Assembly: GCA_026936335.1 (NCBI GenBank)
Contig: JAPMXV010000012.1
Span: 62,001 to 126,000, forward strand
Source of the DNA: Mantamonas sphyraenae
Lineage: Eukaryota > CRuMs > Mantamonadidae
Length of the DNA: 64,000 bases
Direction of reading: 5' to 3'
A model generated the notes under the pieces. That model ran no database searches, was not told where the DNA came from, and was given only the letters and a program-made list of their open reading frames with translations. The number at the start of each line of letters is the position of its first letter. Positions within the stretch are counted from its first letter, which is position 1. The translations under genes and the position numbers were made by a program. This document shows, one piece after another, positions 1 through 9,150 of this stretch.

Positions 1-1010
1 TCAACCTCCTGCGCGAGGAGCTGGCCACCCCACGCTACGGGGAGTACCGTCTGTGTAAGTTTGTGCCTCGCTCTGTGTGTGCTCGCAGCGCGTCGTCGCG
101 TGTGAAGATTTCGCCGTGAGAACGAGGGAGGGTTTTTCCACTTGCGTGGCCTCTGGACATCGGCACAGCTCATTAATCTATTGTTGGATGGCGCTCACAC
201 ATGCGCATGTACTTGGGCCACAGTCTTTTCCAATGTGGTAACCGACGACCTGCTTCAGGACATTGCGGAGGCTGATGAAAAGGAGAGCGTCACCGAGGTC
301 CAGGTGAGTTTGCGGCCCTGGCACACGCTTATCTGACGTTGCGTGGATACACACGCACACGCACACACACGCACACGCACACACGCACGCAAAGGCACAC
401 ACGGTGCAACGGTGGGGCACACCTCACACGCACGCTGACGCACACCTCACATTGCGACACACCACGCAGGAGTTCTATGCCGACTTTTACCCTGTGAACC
501 CAGAGCTGTTTTCGCTCAATGTGCGCTCTGTGCTGCCGCTGTACGAGTCGACACGCAACAACCCCACCTTTGAGCGTATTGTGGAGGGGCTCGCGGCTGC
601 CCTGTTGGCTCTGAAGAAGAAGCCGCAGGTGCGCTACCAGGGCAACTCGCCCCTGTGCGAGACGTTGGCGCTGGCTGTCAATCACTTTGTGGAGAAGCAG
701 AATGGCTTGGATGGCCTCTTTCACTTTGGCAGCAAGAGTGACGTCCAGCCGCAGCTGATCATCCTCGATCGACGCGACGACCCCGTGACCCCGCTGCTCA
801 CTCAATGGACCTACCAGGCCATGATCCACGAGTTTCTTGGTCTCGTCAACAACCGCGTGGACATGCGTCAGGTCCCGGGCATCAGCAAGGACATGCGCGA
901 GATTGTGTTCTCCCTCGACTTTGATCCCTTTTATGTGGACAACATGCACAACGTAGGTGGCACCCCTTTCATCGGTTCATCGGTGAAGCAGGCACAGAGA
1001 CGGGGAGAGA

Positions 1011-1046
<36 letters not shown>

Positions 1047-2019
1047 GCTGACAAAGGAGAACACACACACACACACACAGAACTTTGGCGATCTCGGAGA
1101 CAACCTGAAGCAACTGACGGACGAGTTTCAGCTCAAGTCCAACAGCAACAAGAACATCAGCACCATCGAGGACATGAAACAGTTTGTGGAAGACTATCCG
1201 GAGTTTCGCAAACTGTCGGGCAACGTGAGCAAGCACCTGATGCTCGTGGGTGAACTCATGCGCATCAACGACTTGCGCTCGATCTTTGACGTGAGCGAGC
1301 TGGAGCAGGCGCTGGCATGCAACGACGACCATGGAGCCATCAAGAACGACCTGCAAGAGATCCTGAGCAGGGACGAGAACTTGGCCAACTATGACCGGCT
1401 GCGTTTGCTGCTGCTGTATGCCCTGAAGTACGAGGGCCACTCGTCCAACATGGTCATGACGCTGATTGACATTGCACAGAGTAAGGGCATGGACGAGGAC
1501 GTGGTATCCATCCTCAAGGGACTGCTGCAGTACGCCGGCAAGGACGTGCGCGGCGTCGACCTGTTTAGCAACAAGAACATCTTTGCCAAGGGCAAGAAGT
1601 TCCTGTCCTCGGGTCTCAAGGGTGTGTCCAACATTTACACGCAGCACAAGCCCTATCTCAGCACAGTGCTGGAGAACCTGCTCAAGGGCAAGCTGACGAC
1701 ACAGGACTACCCGTTTGTCGGCCGCAAGGGCCGTGGCAACAGCAAAGAGGTGCCTCGCGACGTCATTGTGTTTTATCTTGGCGGCTGCACCTACGAGGAG
1801 GCCACCATGGTGTACAGATTTAACGAGGAAAACCCGGGCATCAACGTTGTCCTTGGCGGCTCCTTCATTCACAACAGCGCCACCTTTATCGACGAGATCA
1901 AGACCATGGTTGGCGAGTCGGGCGGGTTCGGAGGCTATGCCACTTCGTCGTCTTCCTCCTCCTCCTCCTCCTCGGGTGCAGGCGTTGGCAAGGGCAAGTC
2001 GAAAATCAATTTCCTTTGA
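1..2019 (+). CDS. VPS45: Vacuolar protein sorting-associated protein 45 (Sec1/Munc18 family), 5' truncated
   Basis: SM-family protein that binds the syntaxin Tlg2/STX16 and promotes SNARE assembly for TGN/endosome transport. Modelled exons are 1-54 (partial), 224-303, 470-952 and 1081-2019; all junctions are GT-AG and keep frame. Recognisable VPS45 blocks are LILDRRDDPVTPLL, QWTYQAMIHEFLG, VPGISKDMRE, the FVEDYPEFRKLSGNVSKH stretch, GLKGVSNIYTQHKP and the C-terminal VLGGSFIHNS. The N-terminal part of the protein lies outside the window. The C-terminus carries a Ser-rich tail and then KGKSKINFL, beyond the usual family end. The third intron holds (AG)n and (CA)n microsatellites. Identification is by family motifs and gene order within the protein; confidence is high. 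Confidence 0.95.
1013..1079. repeat. (AG)16 and (CA)9-10 microsatellites in VPS45 intron 3
   Basis: An uninterrupted AG run (1013-1044) is followed by a CA run (1061-1079) that ends directly at the AG acceptor of exon 4. Similar CA tracts just before acceptors recur in other introns of the window. Confidence 0.9.
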
Positions 2020-2098
2020 ATTGGGCCATTCTCCCTCTCACAATTCGTCGTGCGCGCTGTACAGGTGCTGGTGTGGATGTTGGGTGTGCATTTGGTCA

Positions 2099-2386
2099 TC
2101 AGCGTCGTCGGTCGTGCGAGCGGATGATCTCTTCGTGGCGGATGGACTCGGAAAAGGCGAGTTCATCCTGAAGTTGCTGGCGGATTTCGGAGGATTCGCG
2201 CTCAAAGGCATGCAGCAGGTCATTTGTGTGCTCCATCACCGTGTCCATTTCCTGCTGGCAGCGGTGCTTGATAAACTGTTCCACCGTCATGTTCCTCTCG
2301 TCGTCGGCAATCATCACCAGTGTGTCCATGGTCGTAATTTCGTTTGAGCCGTTGGGTTTGCGCGGGTCGCGCGCCGTCACGCTCAT
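2099..2386 (-). CDS. Small unknown protein, possibly helical (95 aa)
   Basis: An open frame lies between the VPS45 stop (2019) and LIG1 and is read on the opposite strand. The product starts MSVTARDPRKPNGSNEI and continues as predicted amphipathic helices (EQFIKHRCQQEMDTVMEHTN, then a Glu/Gln-rich stretch), ending SHDRRR. The frame stays open upstream to 2473, so a spliced 5' exon is possible. I do not recognise the family. The balanced composition and heptad-like pattern favour a real coiled-coil subunit over a chance frame, but no motif proves it. If real, its start is 20-143 bp from the LIG1 start, in a divergent arrangement. Confidence 0.45.
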   Translation of the reverse strand: MSVTARDPRKPNGSNEITTMDTLVMIADDERNMTVEQFIKHRCQQEMDTVMEHTNDLLHAFERESSEIRQQLQDELAFSESIRHEEIIRSHDRRR

Positions 2387-2529
2387 CACCACATCCTCAT
2401 CCACCCATGGACATACAGAGAAGTGGAGATGGATGTTTTGATGGGAGTGAAGAGGACGGGAGGGAATTTGCACTCAGGAGCAACACGACATTGGCGACGA
2501 AGCGCGAGCGCTGGCAGCTTGACGCACAA

Positions 2530-5337
2530 ATGTCTTTCCAGACTTTTGTGGAAGCCAGCAAGCCTATTCTACGACGATACTCGGGGCATGTGGATGGACA
2601 AGAGGCCGTGGATGCACACATGGATCTGTTGATGGCTGTGTGGGCAGCAAGTGGCGAAGATCCACTCCTCGCTCGAGACATCCTGGCCAACAATCTGCGT
2701 GGCTCACACGCCTCTGCACCGGCTTCCTCTTCCACAGCTTCGTCGCCTGCAAAACCTGCGTCCCAATCGAAAAAGGCATCGCCCAAGAAGCAAGCGAAAG
2801 CAAGCAGCAGCAGCAACCAGCTCGGTCTGACGGCGTTCTTTGCGTCCCCAGGCACAAAAAAGCGGGAGAGGCGTTCTCTGGAGACAGAAAAGCCAGATAA
2901 GGATGAGGAAGGGCATGGTGAAGACGTCGGGCAGGCTTCGGAGGCAAAAAAGCGGCAGCGGGTGGAGGATTTGCAGTTCATTGACCCCACGACGGTGGTG
3001 GTTGACAATGGTGTGGAGGAGGACATGCAATCGTCAACATCGTCGTCGTCTTCGTCTTCTTCGTCGTCAATCACGTTGTCCTCATTGTCGTCGTCGACAA
3101 TGGCCTCGGTGGTGTCTCGAGGAGGCAACGAGGCACCGCCTGCGCTGGACGGCGCGCTCGCACAAGACCTGCATGCGTACCATCCTGTGCGAGACGCATG
3201 CTGGGAGGCAGGACAGCCTGTGCCGTACCTGGCCATTGCACGCACACTGGACATGGTGGAAGCGACAAGTAGCCGGACAAGCAAGATCAACCTCCTGACG
3301 AACATGCTGCGCTCCATCATCACTCTGTCGCCACAAGAGGTGCTCCCAGCTCTCTACTTGACTGGAAACAAGATAGCGCCGTCGTACGTCAAGCTGGAAC
3401 TCGGCTTGGGCGGGAACACCGTGTTCCAGGCGCTGTCGCAGGCGACAGGCTGCAGCTACTCAGTGCTGAGCAAAGACATGAAGGAGCTGGGCGATCTGGG
3501 CGACGTGGCGTACAAAAGACGCAAATCCATGCGTACGTTGATGGCACCCAAGCCACTGACGGTGCGGGGTGTGTTTGACGCGTTGATGCGCATCGCAAAC
3601 ACGAAGGGCACCGGGAGCGCAAAGGCAAAGCTGGGCATGGTCAAGAAGCTTATTGTGGCATCGCGTGAGAAGGAGGTGCTGTTCCTCACACGCAAGTTGA
3701 TCCGAAACCTGCGCACCGGAGGCAAGGAGCTGACCATGTTGTCTGCCATTGCGGCAGCATTTGAGCTGAGTCGTCCGCTGAGCGAGGAGCTGATGCACGT
3801 GGCTCGTTTGGGTCAGGCTGCCAGTGACGACCAACAGCAGGCTTTGGATGAGTGGGTGCGCGTGCCGTACGAACCACGCGTGGTTGTGCATCGGCCGCGC
3901 TCTGGCAAGAACAAGGGCCAGGAACGCGTGGAGCGACTGGTGAATGCGGAGCTGGAGGCCAACCTAAAGGCAGCGGCACAAAGGCTGCGCAAGGCATTCT
4001 TCTTGTGTCCCAACTTTGACGTGGTGATCCCGCTGCTGCTGGATCCTCAGTGTGGCATAGCCCACATTGACACGATGTGCGGGATCACACCTGGGGTGCC
4101 GATCAAACCTATGCTGGGCAAGATTACACGGGACACGGACGAGGTGCTGCGCGTGTTTGGCAACCGGGCGTGGGCCGCCGATGCAAAGTATGATGGCCAG
4201 CGCGCACAGCTGCACAAATCATCCGATGGGTCGGTGGTTGTGTTTTCCCGCCACCTGGACAACATGACGGAGAAGTATCCGGACATTGTTGCGTTGATGG
4301 AGAGCATGGTCGAGGTGGAGTCGTGCATTCTGGACTGCGAGGTGGTGGCTGTGGATCGCAACGCAGGGCGCATCCTGCCCTTCCAGAAATTGACCACTCG
4401 GAGCAAAGTCAACGTGGACGTGGATGCCATCGACGTCCACGTGTGCCTCTTTGTCTTTGATTGCATGCACCTCAATGGTCGATCGATGCTGGATCTGCCG
4501 TTTCGACAACGTCGCGAGGCCATGGAGAGCCACCTGCAGGAGCAAGCGTGGGTGTTGCAGCTGGCACAGCTCATGCGTGTCGAGTTGGATGCCATGCAGG
4601 CCGAAGCCGACGAGGAGATGGCCATGGGCAGGGTCAGGGAGCAGCTGAGCACGTTTGTGTCGCAGTGCCTCAAGATCGGCTGCGAGGGAATCATGTGCAA
4701 GTCCCTGGATGTGGATGCAAGCTATGCACCCAACGAGCGCACAGAGGCCTGGCTCAAGGTCAAGCAGGACTATGGCGAACTGGCGGACACCATCGATGTG
4801 GTGGTCATCGGCGCGTATCACGGCACAGGCCGCAAGAGTGGCTGGTATTCCCCCTTTGTGTGTGCGGTGTACAACGAGGACACGGGCGAGTTTGAGTCCC
4901 TGTGCAAGTGCATGACGGGCTTCACCGACGCGTTTTTCACGGAAAAGCGGGCCTGGTTTGAGCAGTTTGCGATTCCGGAGCCTCTTGACGGCTACAATTG
5001 CGGAGTGCATCCGTCGGTGTGGTTCGACTGTGAAGTAGCCAAAGCAGTGTGGGAAATCAAGGGTGCAGATCTGACAGTGTCGCCAAAACATCGCGCAGCG
5101 GCGGGTTTGTTTGGCGAAGAGGAACTTGGCGGACGAGGTCTGAGCCTACGCTTTCCACGCTTCATCCGTGAGCGGACGGACAAGAGCATCTACGACGTCA
5201 CCACCAGTGCACAGCTCAAGGAGATGTTCCTGCGACAAACAAAGATCAGCGCGGTGGAAGAAGGCGACAACGACGATGATGAGGACGACAATGACGACGA
5301 GGGACAAGACAGTGATGCTGAAGAGGATCAGGGGTGA
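2530..5337 (+). CDS. LIG1: DNA ligase I (ATP-dependent)
   Basis: ATP-dependent replicative ligase that seals Okazaki fragments. The 935-aa product has a low-complexity N-terminus with a canonical PCNA-binding (PIP) box, QLGLTAFF, at about residue 97. The DNA-binding domain follows (residues ~230-490), then the adenylation domain with active-site lysine K553 in AKYDGQRA, and the OB domain ending GLSLRFPRFIRERTDKS before an acidic tail. EGIMCKSLD and EAWLKVKQDY are nucleotidyltransferase motifs. The gene is a single exon. I chose the ATG at 2530 (context acaaATGt); an in-frame ATG at 2407 would add 41 residues of non-conserved sequence. It shares a short interval with the minus-strand small gene upstream and converges on the TatD gene 16 bp downstream. 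Confidence 0.96.
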   Translation: MSFQTFVEASKPILRRYSGHVDGQEAVDAHMDLLMAVWAASGEDPLLARDILANNLRGSHASAPASSSTASSPAKPASQSKKASPKKQAKASSSSNQLGLTAFFASPGTKKRERRSLETEKPDKDEEGHGEDVGQASEAKKRQRVEDLQFIDPTTVVVDNGVEEDMQSSTSSSSSSSSSSITLSSLSSSTMASVVSRGGNEAPPALDGALAQDLHAYHPVRDACWEAGQPVPYLAIARTLDMVEATSSRTSKINLLTNMLRSIITLSPQEVLPALYLTGNKIAPSYVKLELGLGGNTVFQALSQATGCSYSVLSKDMKELGDLGDVAYKRRKSMRTLMAPKPLTVRGVFDALMRIANTKGTGSAKAKLGMVKKLIVASREKEVLFLTRKLIRNLRTGGKELTMLSAIAAAFELSRPLSEELMHVARLGQAASDDQQQALDEWVRVPYEPRVVVHRPRSGKNKGQERVERLVNAELEANLKAAAQRLRKAFFLCPNFDVVIPLLLDPQCGIAHIDTMCGITPGVPIKPMLGKITRDTDEVLRVFGNRAWAADAKYDGQRAQLHKSSDGSVVVFSRHLDNMTEKYPDIVALMESMVEVESCILDCEVVAVDRNAGRILPFQKLTTRSKVNVDVDAIDVHVCLFVFDCMHLNGRSMLDLPFRQRREAMESHLQEQAWVLQLAQLMRVELDAMQAEADEEMAMGRVREQLSTFVSQCLKIGCEGIMCKSLDVDASYAPNERTEAWLKVKQDYGELADTIDVVVIGAYHGTGRKSGWYSPFVCAVYNEDTGEFESLCKCMTGFTDAFFTEKRAWFEQFAIPEPLDGYNCGVHPSVWFDCEVAKAVWEIKGADLTVSPKHRAAAGLFGEEELGGRGLSLRFPRFIRERTDKSIYDVTTSAQLKEMFLRQTKISAVEEGDNDDDEDDNDDEGQDSDAEEDQG

Positions 5338-5353
5338 GGTGGCTTTGGTTGAC

Positions 5354-6307
5354 TCAGATGCCATACATTGTTTTTGTGTTCTCCCTGCACTGTGTGAGAA
5401 CAGCGTCCAAGGAAACTCCGTGGATGTCGGCGATGGCCTGTGCAACCACGGGGATGAGTCCCGAGTGACACTGGCCACCGTGTGGTTCAGGTGTCATGTA
5501 AGGCCCGTCTGTTTCGAGCAGGATGCGATCGAGAGGCACTGCGGCAACAACCTCGCGTGCTCGTTTTCCCGCCGCGTTGCTGTATGTCATGTGGCCCGTC
5601 ATGCCCAGAAACACCCCCGTGTGCCATTCGAGCAGCTTCTGTGCTGTGTCTACGGTGCCTGTGAAGCAGTGCACGTGCACCCGTTGCGTCTCCACGTCGA
5701 CGTGCTCCTGCAGCAGTGCCAGGAGCTCCTCGTCCGCGTCTCTCGAATGGATTTGGATGGACATGGCACGTTCCTTGGCCAGAACCAGTTGTGCTTCAAA
5801 CGCGGCCAACTGCTCTTCCTTGCTGGACACATTCTTGAAGAAATCCAGGCCGATCTCTCCCCACGCCACGATCTTGGACCCGTGCTCCTCCACCTTGGCC
5901 AGAATGCGTGCACAAAGGCCATCGTCCCAATATTTGGCGTTGTGTGGGTGGCATCCAACGACTGCAAACACGCGGTCATCCGCAATCTGCTCGTCAAGCA
6001 GGCCGAAAGAGCTGAACGACGCAGGATCCGCAAACACGGCAATGCACGCCTCAAAGTTGTTTGGATGCGGAAACTTGGCCATGATGTCTTCCAATGTCAT
6101 CCCACGCGCCTTTTCTGCCACAAATGGAAGATGGATGTGCGTGTCGACGAACCCGACCTCGCTGCTCGGGATGTCCTCCTCTTTCCACACGCCCTTGCCC
6201 TTCTTTTTGCCACCTCCACCTCCTCCACCTCCACCTCCTCCACGATTACGGTTGCGGTTGCGATTGTTGCGGTTGCGTGATTTATTTCCTCCGCTGCTGC
6301 TGCTCAT
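5354..6307 (-). CDS. TatD-family metal-dependent deoxyribonuclease
   Basis: Amidohydrolase-fold DNase/3'-5' exonuclease (TATDN family), 317 aa. A basic, Asn/Arg- and Gly-rich leader (poly-Gly residues ~23-33, then KKKGKG) precedes the catalytic domain. Metal ligands are visible in order: FVDTHIH, WGEIGLDF, IQIHSRD, VHCFTG and LETDGPY. The leader resembles a nucleic-acid-binding or nucleolar tail and is absent from typical TatD proteins. The initiator ATG overlaps the PLK4 stop codon on the same strand as ATGA (6304-6307). The only later ATGs lie past the THIH motif, so this start is effectively forced unless an upstream exon is spliced in. Confidence 0.93.
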   Translation of the reverse strand: MSSSSGGNKSRNRNNRNRNRNRGGGGGGGGGGGKKKGKGVWKEEDIPSSEVGFVDTHIHLPFVAEKARGMTLEDIMAKFPHPNNFEACIAVFADPASFSSFGLLDEQIADDRVFAVVGCHPHNAKYWDDGLCARILAKVEEHGSKIVAWGEIGLDFFKNVSSKEEQLAAFEAQLVLAKERAMSIQIHSRDADEELLALLQEHVDVETQRVHVHCFTGTVDTAQKLLEWHTGVFLGMTGHMTYSNAAGKRAREVVAAVPLDRILLETDGPYMTPEPHGGQCHSGLIPVVAQAIADIHGVSLDAVLTQCRENTKTMYGI

Positions 6308-9093
6308 TGCTTTGGAACTGGGTGCGCGTCGATCATGGCGTTGACAAATGCGCCGAGAAAGGCCATCTTTGCACGCACATCAGCTGACATGAGCTGAGCG
6401 TTGTGCAGGGTAAACGACTCGGAGTGACCAGACATGGCGTCAACAAAGACAAACTGCTCGCCGGTGCTGTTGACAATCAGCTGCTGGCCGTCGTTGAACA
6501 TGAGACACAAGTCACCGTTGGACATGCGCTGGCCCCATCCCACGCCGTCCACATACACACAGCGAGTCACCTCAGGTGTGGAGCTGACCTGTGCGTCGCA
6601 CTGCACACCCATGCTCACCGTCTCTCGCTCGGACCCAAACGCACGCACAAACCCGTACGACCCCACACTATCCACGCTAGAGCGCATGCTACTGCGCACC
6701 AGTGCGTTTGGCCCGTCATCTGCTTTGCGGCCGTTGCTGTTGCCACTCTTGCGTGGAGCTGAGCCGATGACCACGGGAAAGTGCAACAGACTGCCCGAAT
6801 CGGCGTGGCTGAGCATAGCATCCTCCACCAATTGTTGCACCTGCATGCATCGCGTGTACCCCTGCTTGACCTGTGTGAGCAGCGGCACGAGACGCTGGGG
6901 CACATGAGAGCTGCTGGTGTCGATCTCTTCGCACCTTCCCTGAGCATCGTGCACCTCTACATGGCTGCGCGACGGACTAAAGTACACTTTGCACCCATCG
7001 TCGCCGTACACTTTCATCTCAAAGTCCGGTCGCGGCCCATTCTCCATCAGCACACAGCGTGCTGTGTCGGTGTGCACCGTCACCTTGGCTGTCTTGGACT
7101 TGACCAGAGCCACAAACCGTGCTGCATATCTTGCCTTGTTGGCATACTTGGCGGGCAAGGCGTCAAGGTCATACACCTGCTCGTCGCTGCGCTTGCCTGC
7201 GCGTCGACGCACACGCACCAGGCCGTTGCGTCCGTCGATTCCCATCTCAAACGTCGATCGGCCCTTGGCCATGTGTACACGCACCTCCCCATCCTCCCGG
7301 ATCTCCACAGTGCCCGTGCGGCTGCGGTGTGCAATCGCAGGCAGTCGTGTGGTCACAAATGCCTGCGGATCGTGCGTCCCCGTAGTTGACGACGCGGACA
7401 CCTTTCTCTCGCCAGTAGAAGCTTCTGTCGACGATGCATACGCACTGGGTTCATACGCAGACTCTGTGCTCATGCGCACCCTGTTGCTGCTGCTGCTGCT
7501 GCTGCTCGTGCTGCTCGTGCTGGTGGTAGCCCATGCGTCATCGTCGTCGTCCGTGCCAGCCTGCTCATCCACACTGAGCCGCGACAATCCTCGGCTGTCC
7601 TGCATCATGGCCAACATGGGCGAAGCCTGTGCTGCTTGGGCTTTTGCGGCTGCCACTTCCCAGCTCTGGCGTTGTCGTTGTCGTCGGGTGCTGCTGCTGC
7701 TCCTGCCGCCCTCCGCACCGGGTTTACTCGATGCCACGGGCGACACGTCGACATCAAAGCCTTTCAAGGCTGAAGGTGGCGGTGTGCGCTGCTTCTGTGC
7801 GGCCACCATCTCCGTCAGCGAGGCATACGACGAGACACTATCCTCCTCCTGCATCCCCGGACGATTGCGGTGCAACGACAGAGTGGACGACGATGTCGAT
7901 GACACCGACGACCGTGGGCTGCTGTGTTGCACAGGTGCCTCTTTCTCCTGGCTGCTGCTGCGTCGTCGACGGCTGCGCCGATTGGAGGAGGAGGAGGACG
8001 ACGACGACGACGACGACGAAGAGGCCGAGGAGATCACTGAGGACATGGAGGTCGACACCGACGAGGATACAAACTTGAGAAATGGATGTTTGAGCACCTT
8101 GTCCAGAGGCAGGCGCTGTTTGGGATTCTGTTTGAGCAGTTTGCGGATGAGGTCACGTGCGTGCGGAGACAAGTAGTCCGGCATGGAGTAGTCCAGATTT
8201 GTGGCACGCTCGAATGTGTCCAACACCTCGTCGCTGTTGAATGGCGGTTCGCCTGTGAGAAAAGCAAACAGCATGCAGCCCAACGCCCAAATGTCTGTGC
8301 TCGTGGTGTGCGGCTTCTGTTCAATCATCTCGGGCGACAGATAATTGGGCGTCCCACACATGGTGGACCGCTCCTCTTGGCCCAGAGACAGCTGTGCAGC
8401 CATGCCAAAATCGGCAAGCTTGAGTGTATCCCCCTTGCTGGAGCTCAGCAGGAGGTTGGACAGCTTGAGGTCGCGGTGAATGACGCGGCGGTCGTGAAGG
8501 TGCTGCACAGCAAGCACCAGTTGACGAAACAGCAGCGCTGCGTGTTGCTCGGGCAGTCGTCCACCGCGTTGGTTGCGCAGGTATGAATACATGTTGCCGC
8601 CACGGCAGAGTTCCATGACCATATACACGTGCTGGGCGTCCTCAAACGTTGCCAGCAACTTTACCACGTTGTCGTGCTCCAGACCCCGGTGCACACGCAC
8701 CTCATTGGCCACCCGCTCGCTCATTCCGGCTTCTTTCACCAGCTTCTTTTCCAGCTGCTCTCTCGTTGCCGTGTGAGTGGCCGTGCCAACCGCGCCGAAT
8801 TGGCGCCAAAAACGCAGCCCTCGCCACCGCTCCCGCCTTGTGCTCGCACACCGCGCACGCACGCTAACACGTACACATTTTACGGCCACCGTCTGCTTGG
8901 TGCGCATGCATGTGGCTTTGTACACATGACCAAAGCCGCCCTTGCCCAGGAGCGTTCCAAATTTGTAGTCCTGCGGTGTGTGTGTCAACGCAACGACGAG
9001 CGCCCGCTCCATGCCCCTGCCACTCGCCCCACTCACCTCCACGCAATCTCCATACGCAGTCTTGCCACCCTTGGACTTCCTTCTGGAGGACAT
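6304..9093 (-). CDS. PLK4: Polo-like kinase 4 / SAK (centriole duplication kinase)
   Basis: Ser/Thr kinase that licenses centriole/basal-body duplication, 890 aa. Exons are 9093-8875 and 8757-6304; the intron (8758-8874, 117 nt) is a multiple of three without stops. The N-terminal kinase domain shows LLGKGGFGHVYKA, VAVK, HRDLKLSNLLL, ADFGMAAQL and the PLK4-like MCGTPNYLSPE. A long Ser-rich linker follows. The cryptic polo-box region includes SKTAKVTVHTDTARCVLMEN, and a C-terminal polo box includes VGWGQRMSNGDLCLMFNDG. This combination is specific for PLK4 rather than PLK1-3 and implies the organism builds centrioles. A poly-Ser run and an acidic DDDDD stretch lie in the linker. The stop codon overlaps the TatD start. 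Confidence 0.95.
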   Translation of the reverse strand: MSSRRKSKGGKTAYGDCVEVSGASGRGMERALVVALTHTPQDYKFGTLLGKGGFGHVYKATCMRTKQTVAVKCVRVSVRARCASTRRERWRGLRFWRQFGAVGTATHTATREQLEKKLVKEAGMSERVANEVRVHRGLEHDNVVKLLATFEDAQHVYMVMELCRGGNMYSYLRNQRGGRLPEQHAALLFRQLVLAVQHLHDRRVIHRDLKLSNLLLSSSKGDTLKLADFGMAAQLSLGQEERSTMCGTPNYLSPEMIEQKPHTTSTDIWALGCMLFAFLTGEPPFNSDEVLDTFERATNLDYSMPDYLSPHARDLIRKLLKQNPKQRLPLDKVLKHPFLKFVSSSVSTSMSSVISSASSSSSSSSSSSSSNRRSRRRRSSSQEKEAPVQHSSPRSSVSSTSSSTLSLHRNRPGMQEEDSVSSYASLTEMVAAQKQRTPPPSALKGFDVDVSPVASSKPGAEGGRSSSSTRRQRQRQSWEVAAAKAQAAQASPMLAMMQDSRGLSRLSVDEQAGTDDDDDAWATTSTSSTSSSSSSSNRVRMSTESAYEPSAYASSTEASTGERKVSASSTTGTHDPQAFVTTRLPAIAHRSRTGTVEIREDGEVRVHMAKGRSTFEMGIDGRNGLVRVRRRAGKRSDEQVYDLDALPAKYANKARYAARFVALVKSKTAKVTVHTDTARCVLMENGPRPDFEMKVYGDDGCKVYFSPSRSHVEVHDAQGRCEEIDTSSSHVPQRLVPLLTQVKQGYTRCMQVQQLVEDAMLSHADSGSLLHFPVVIGSAPRKSGNSNGRKADDGPNALVRSSMRSSVDSVGSYGFVRAFGSERETVSMGVQCDAQVSSTPEVTRCVYVDGVGWGQRMSNGDLCLMFNDGQQLIVNSTGEQFVFVDAMSGHSESFTLHNAQLMSADVRAKMAFLGAFVNAMIDAHPVPKQ

Positions 9094-9150
9094 GAAGCTG
9101 GATTTGGTGGTGGAATTGGAAGCGTTTTGTTGGGTTTGCCTGAGGCCCCC

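Noticed and set aside
6304-9093. PLK1-type or Aurora kinase
   Set aside because: LSNLLL, MCGTPNYLSPE and especially the cryptic polo-box sequence are PLK4-specific.
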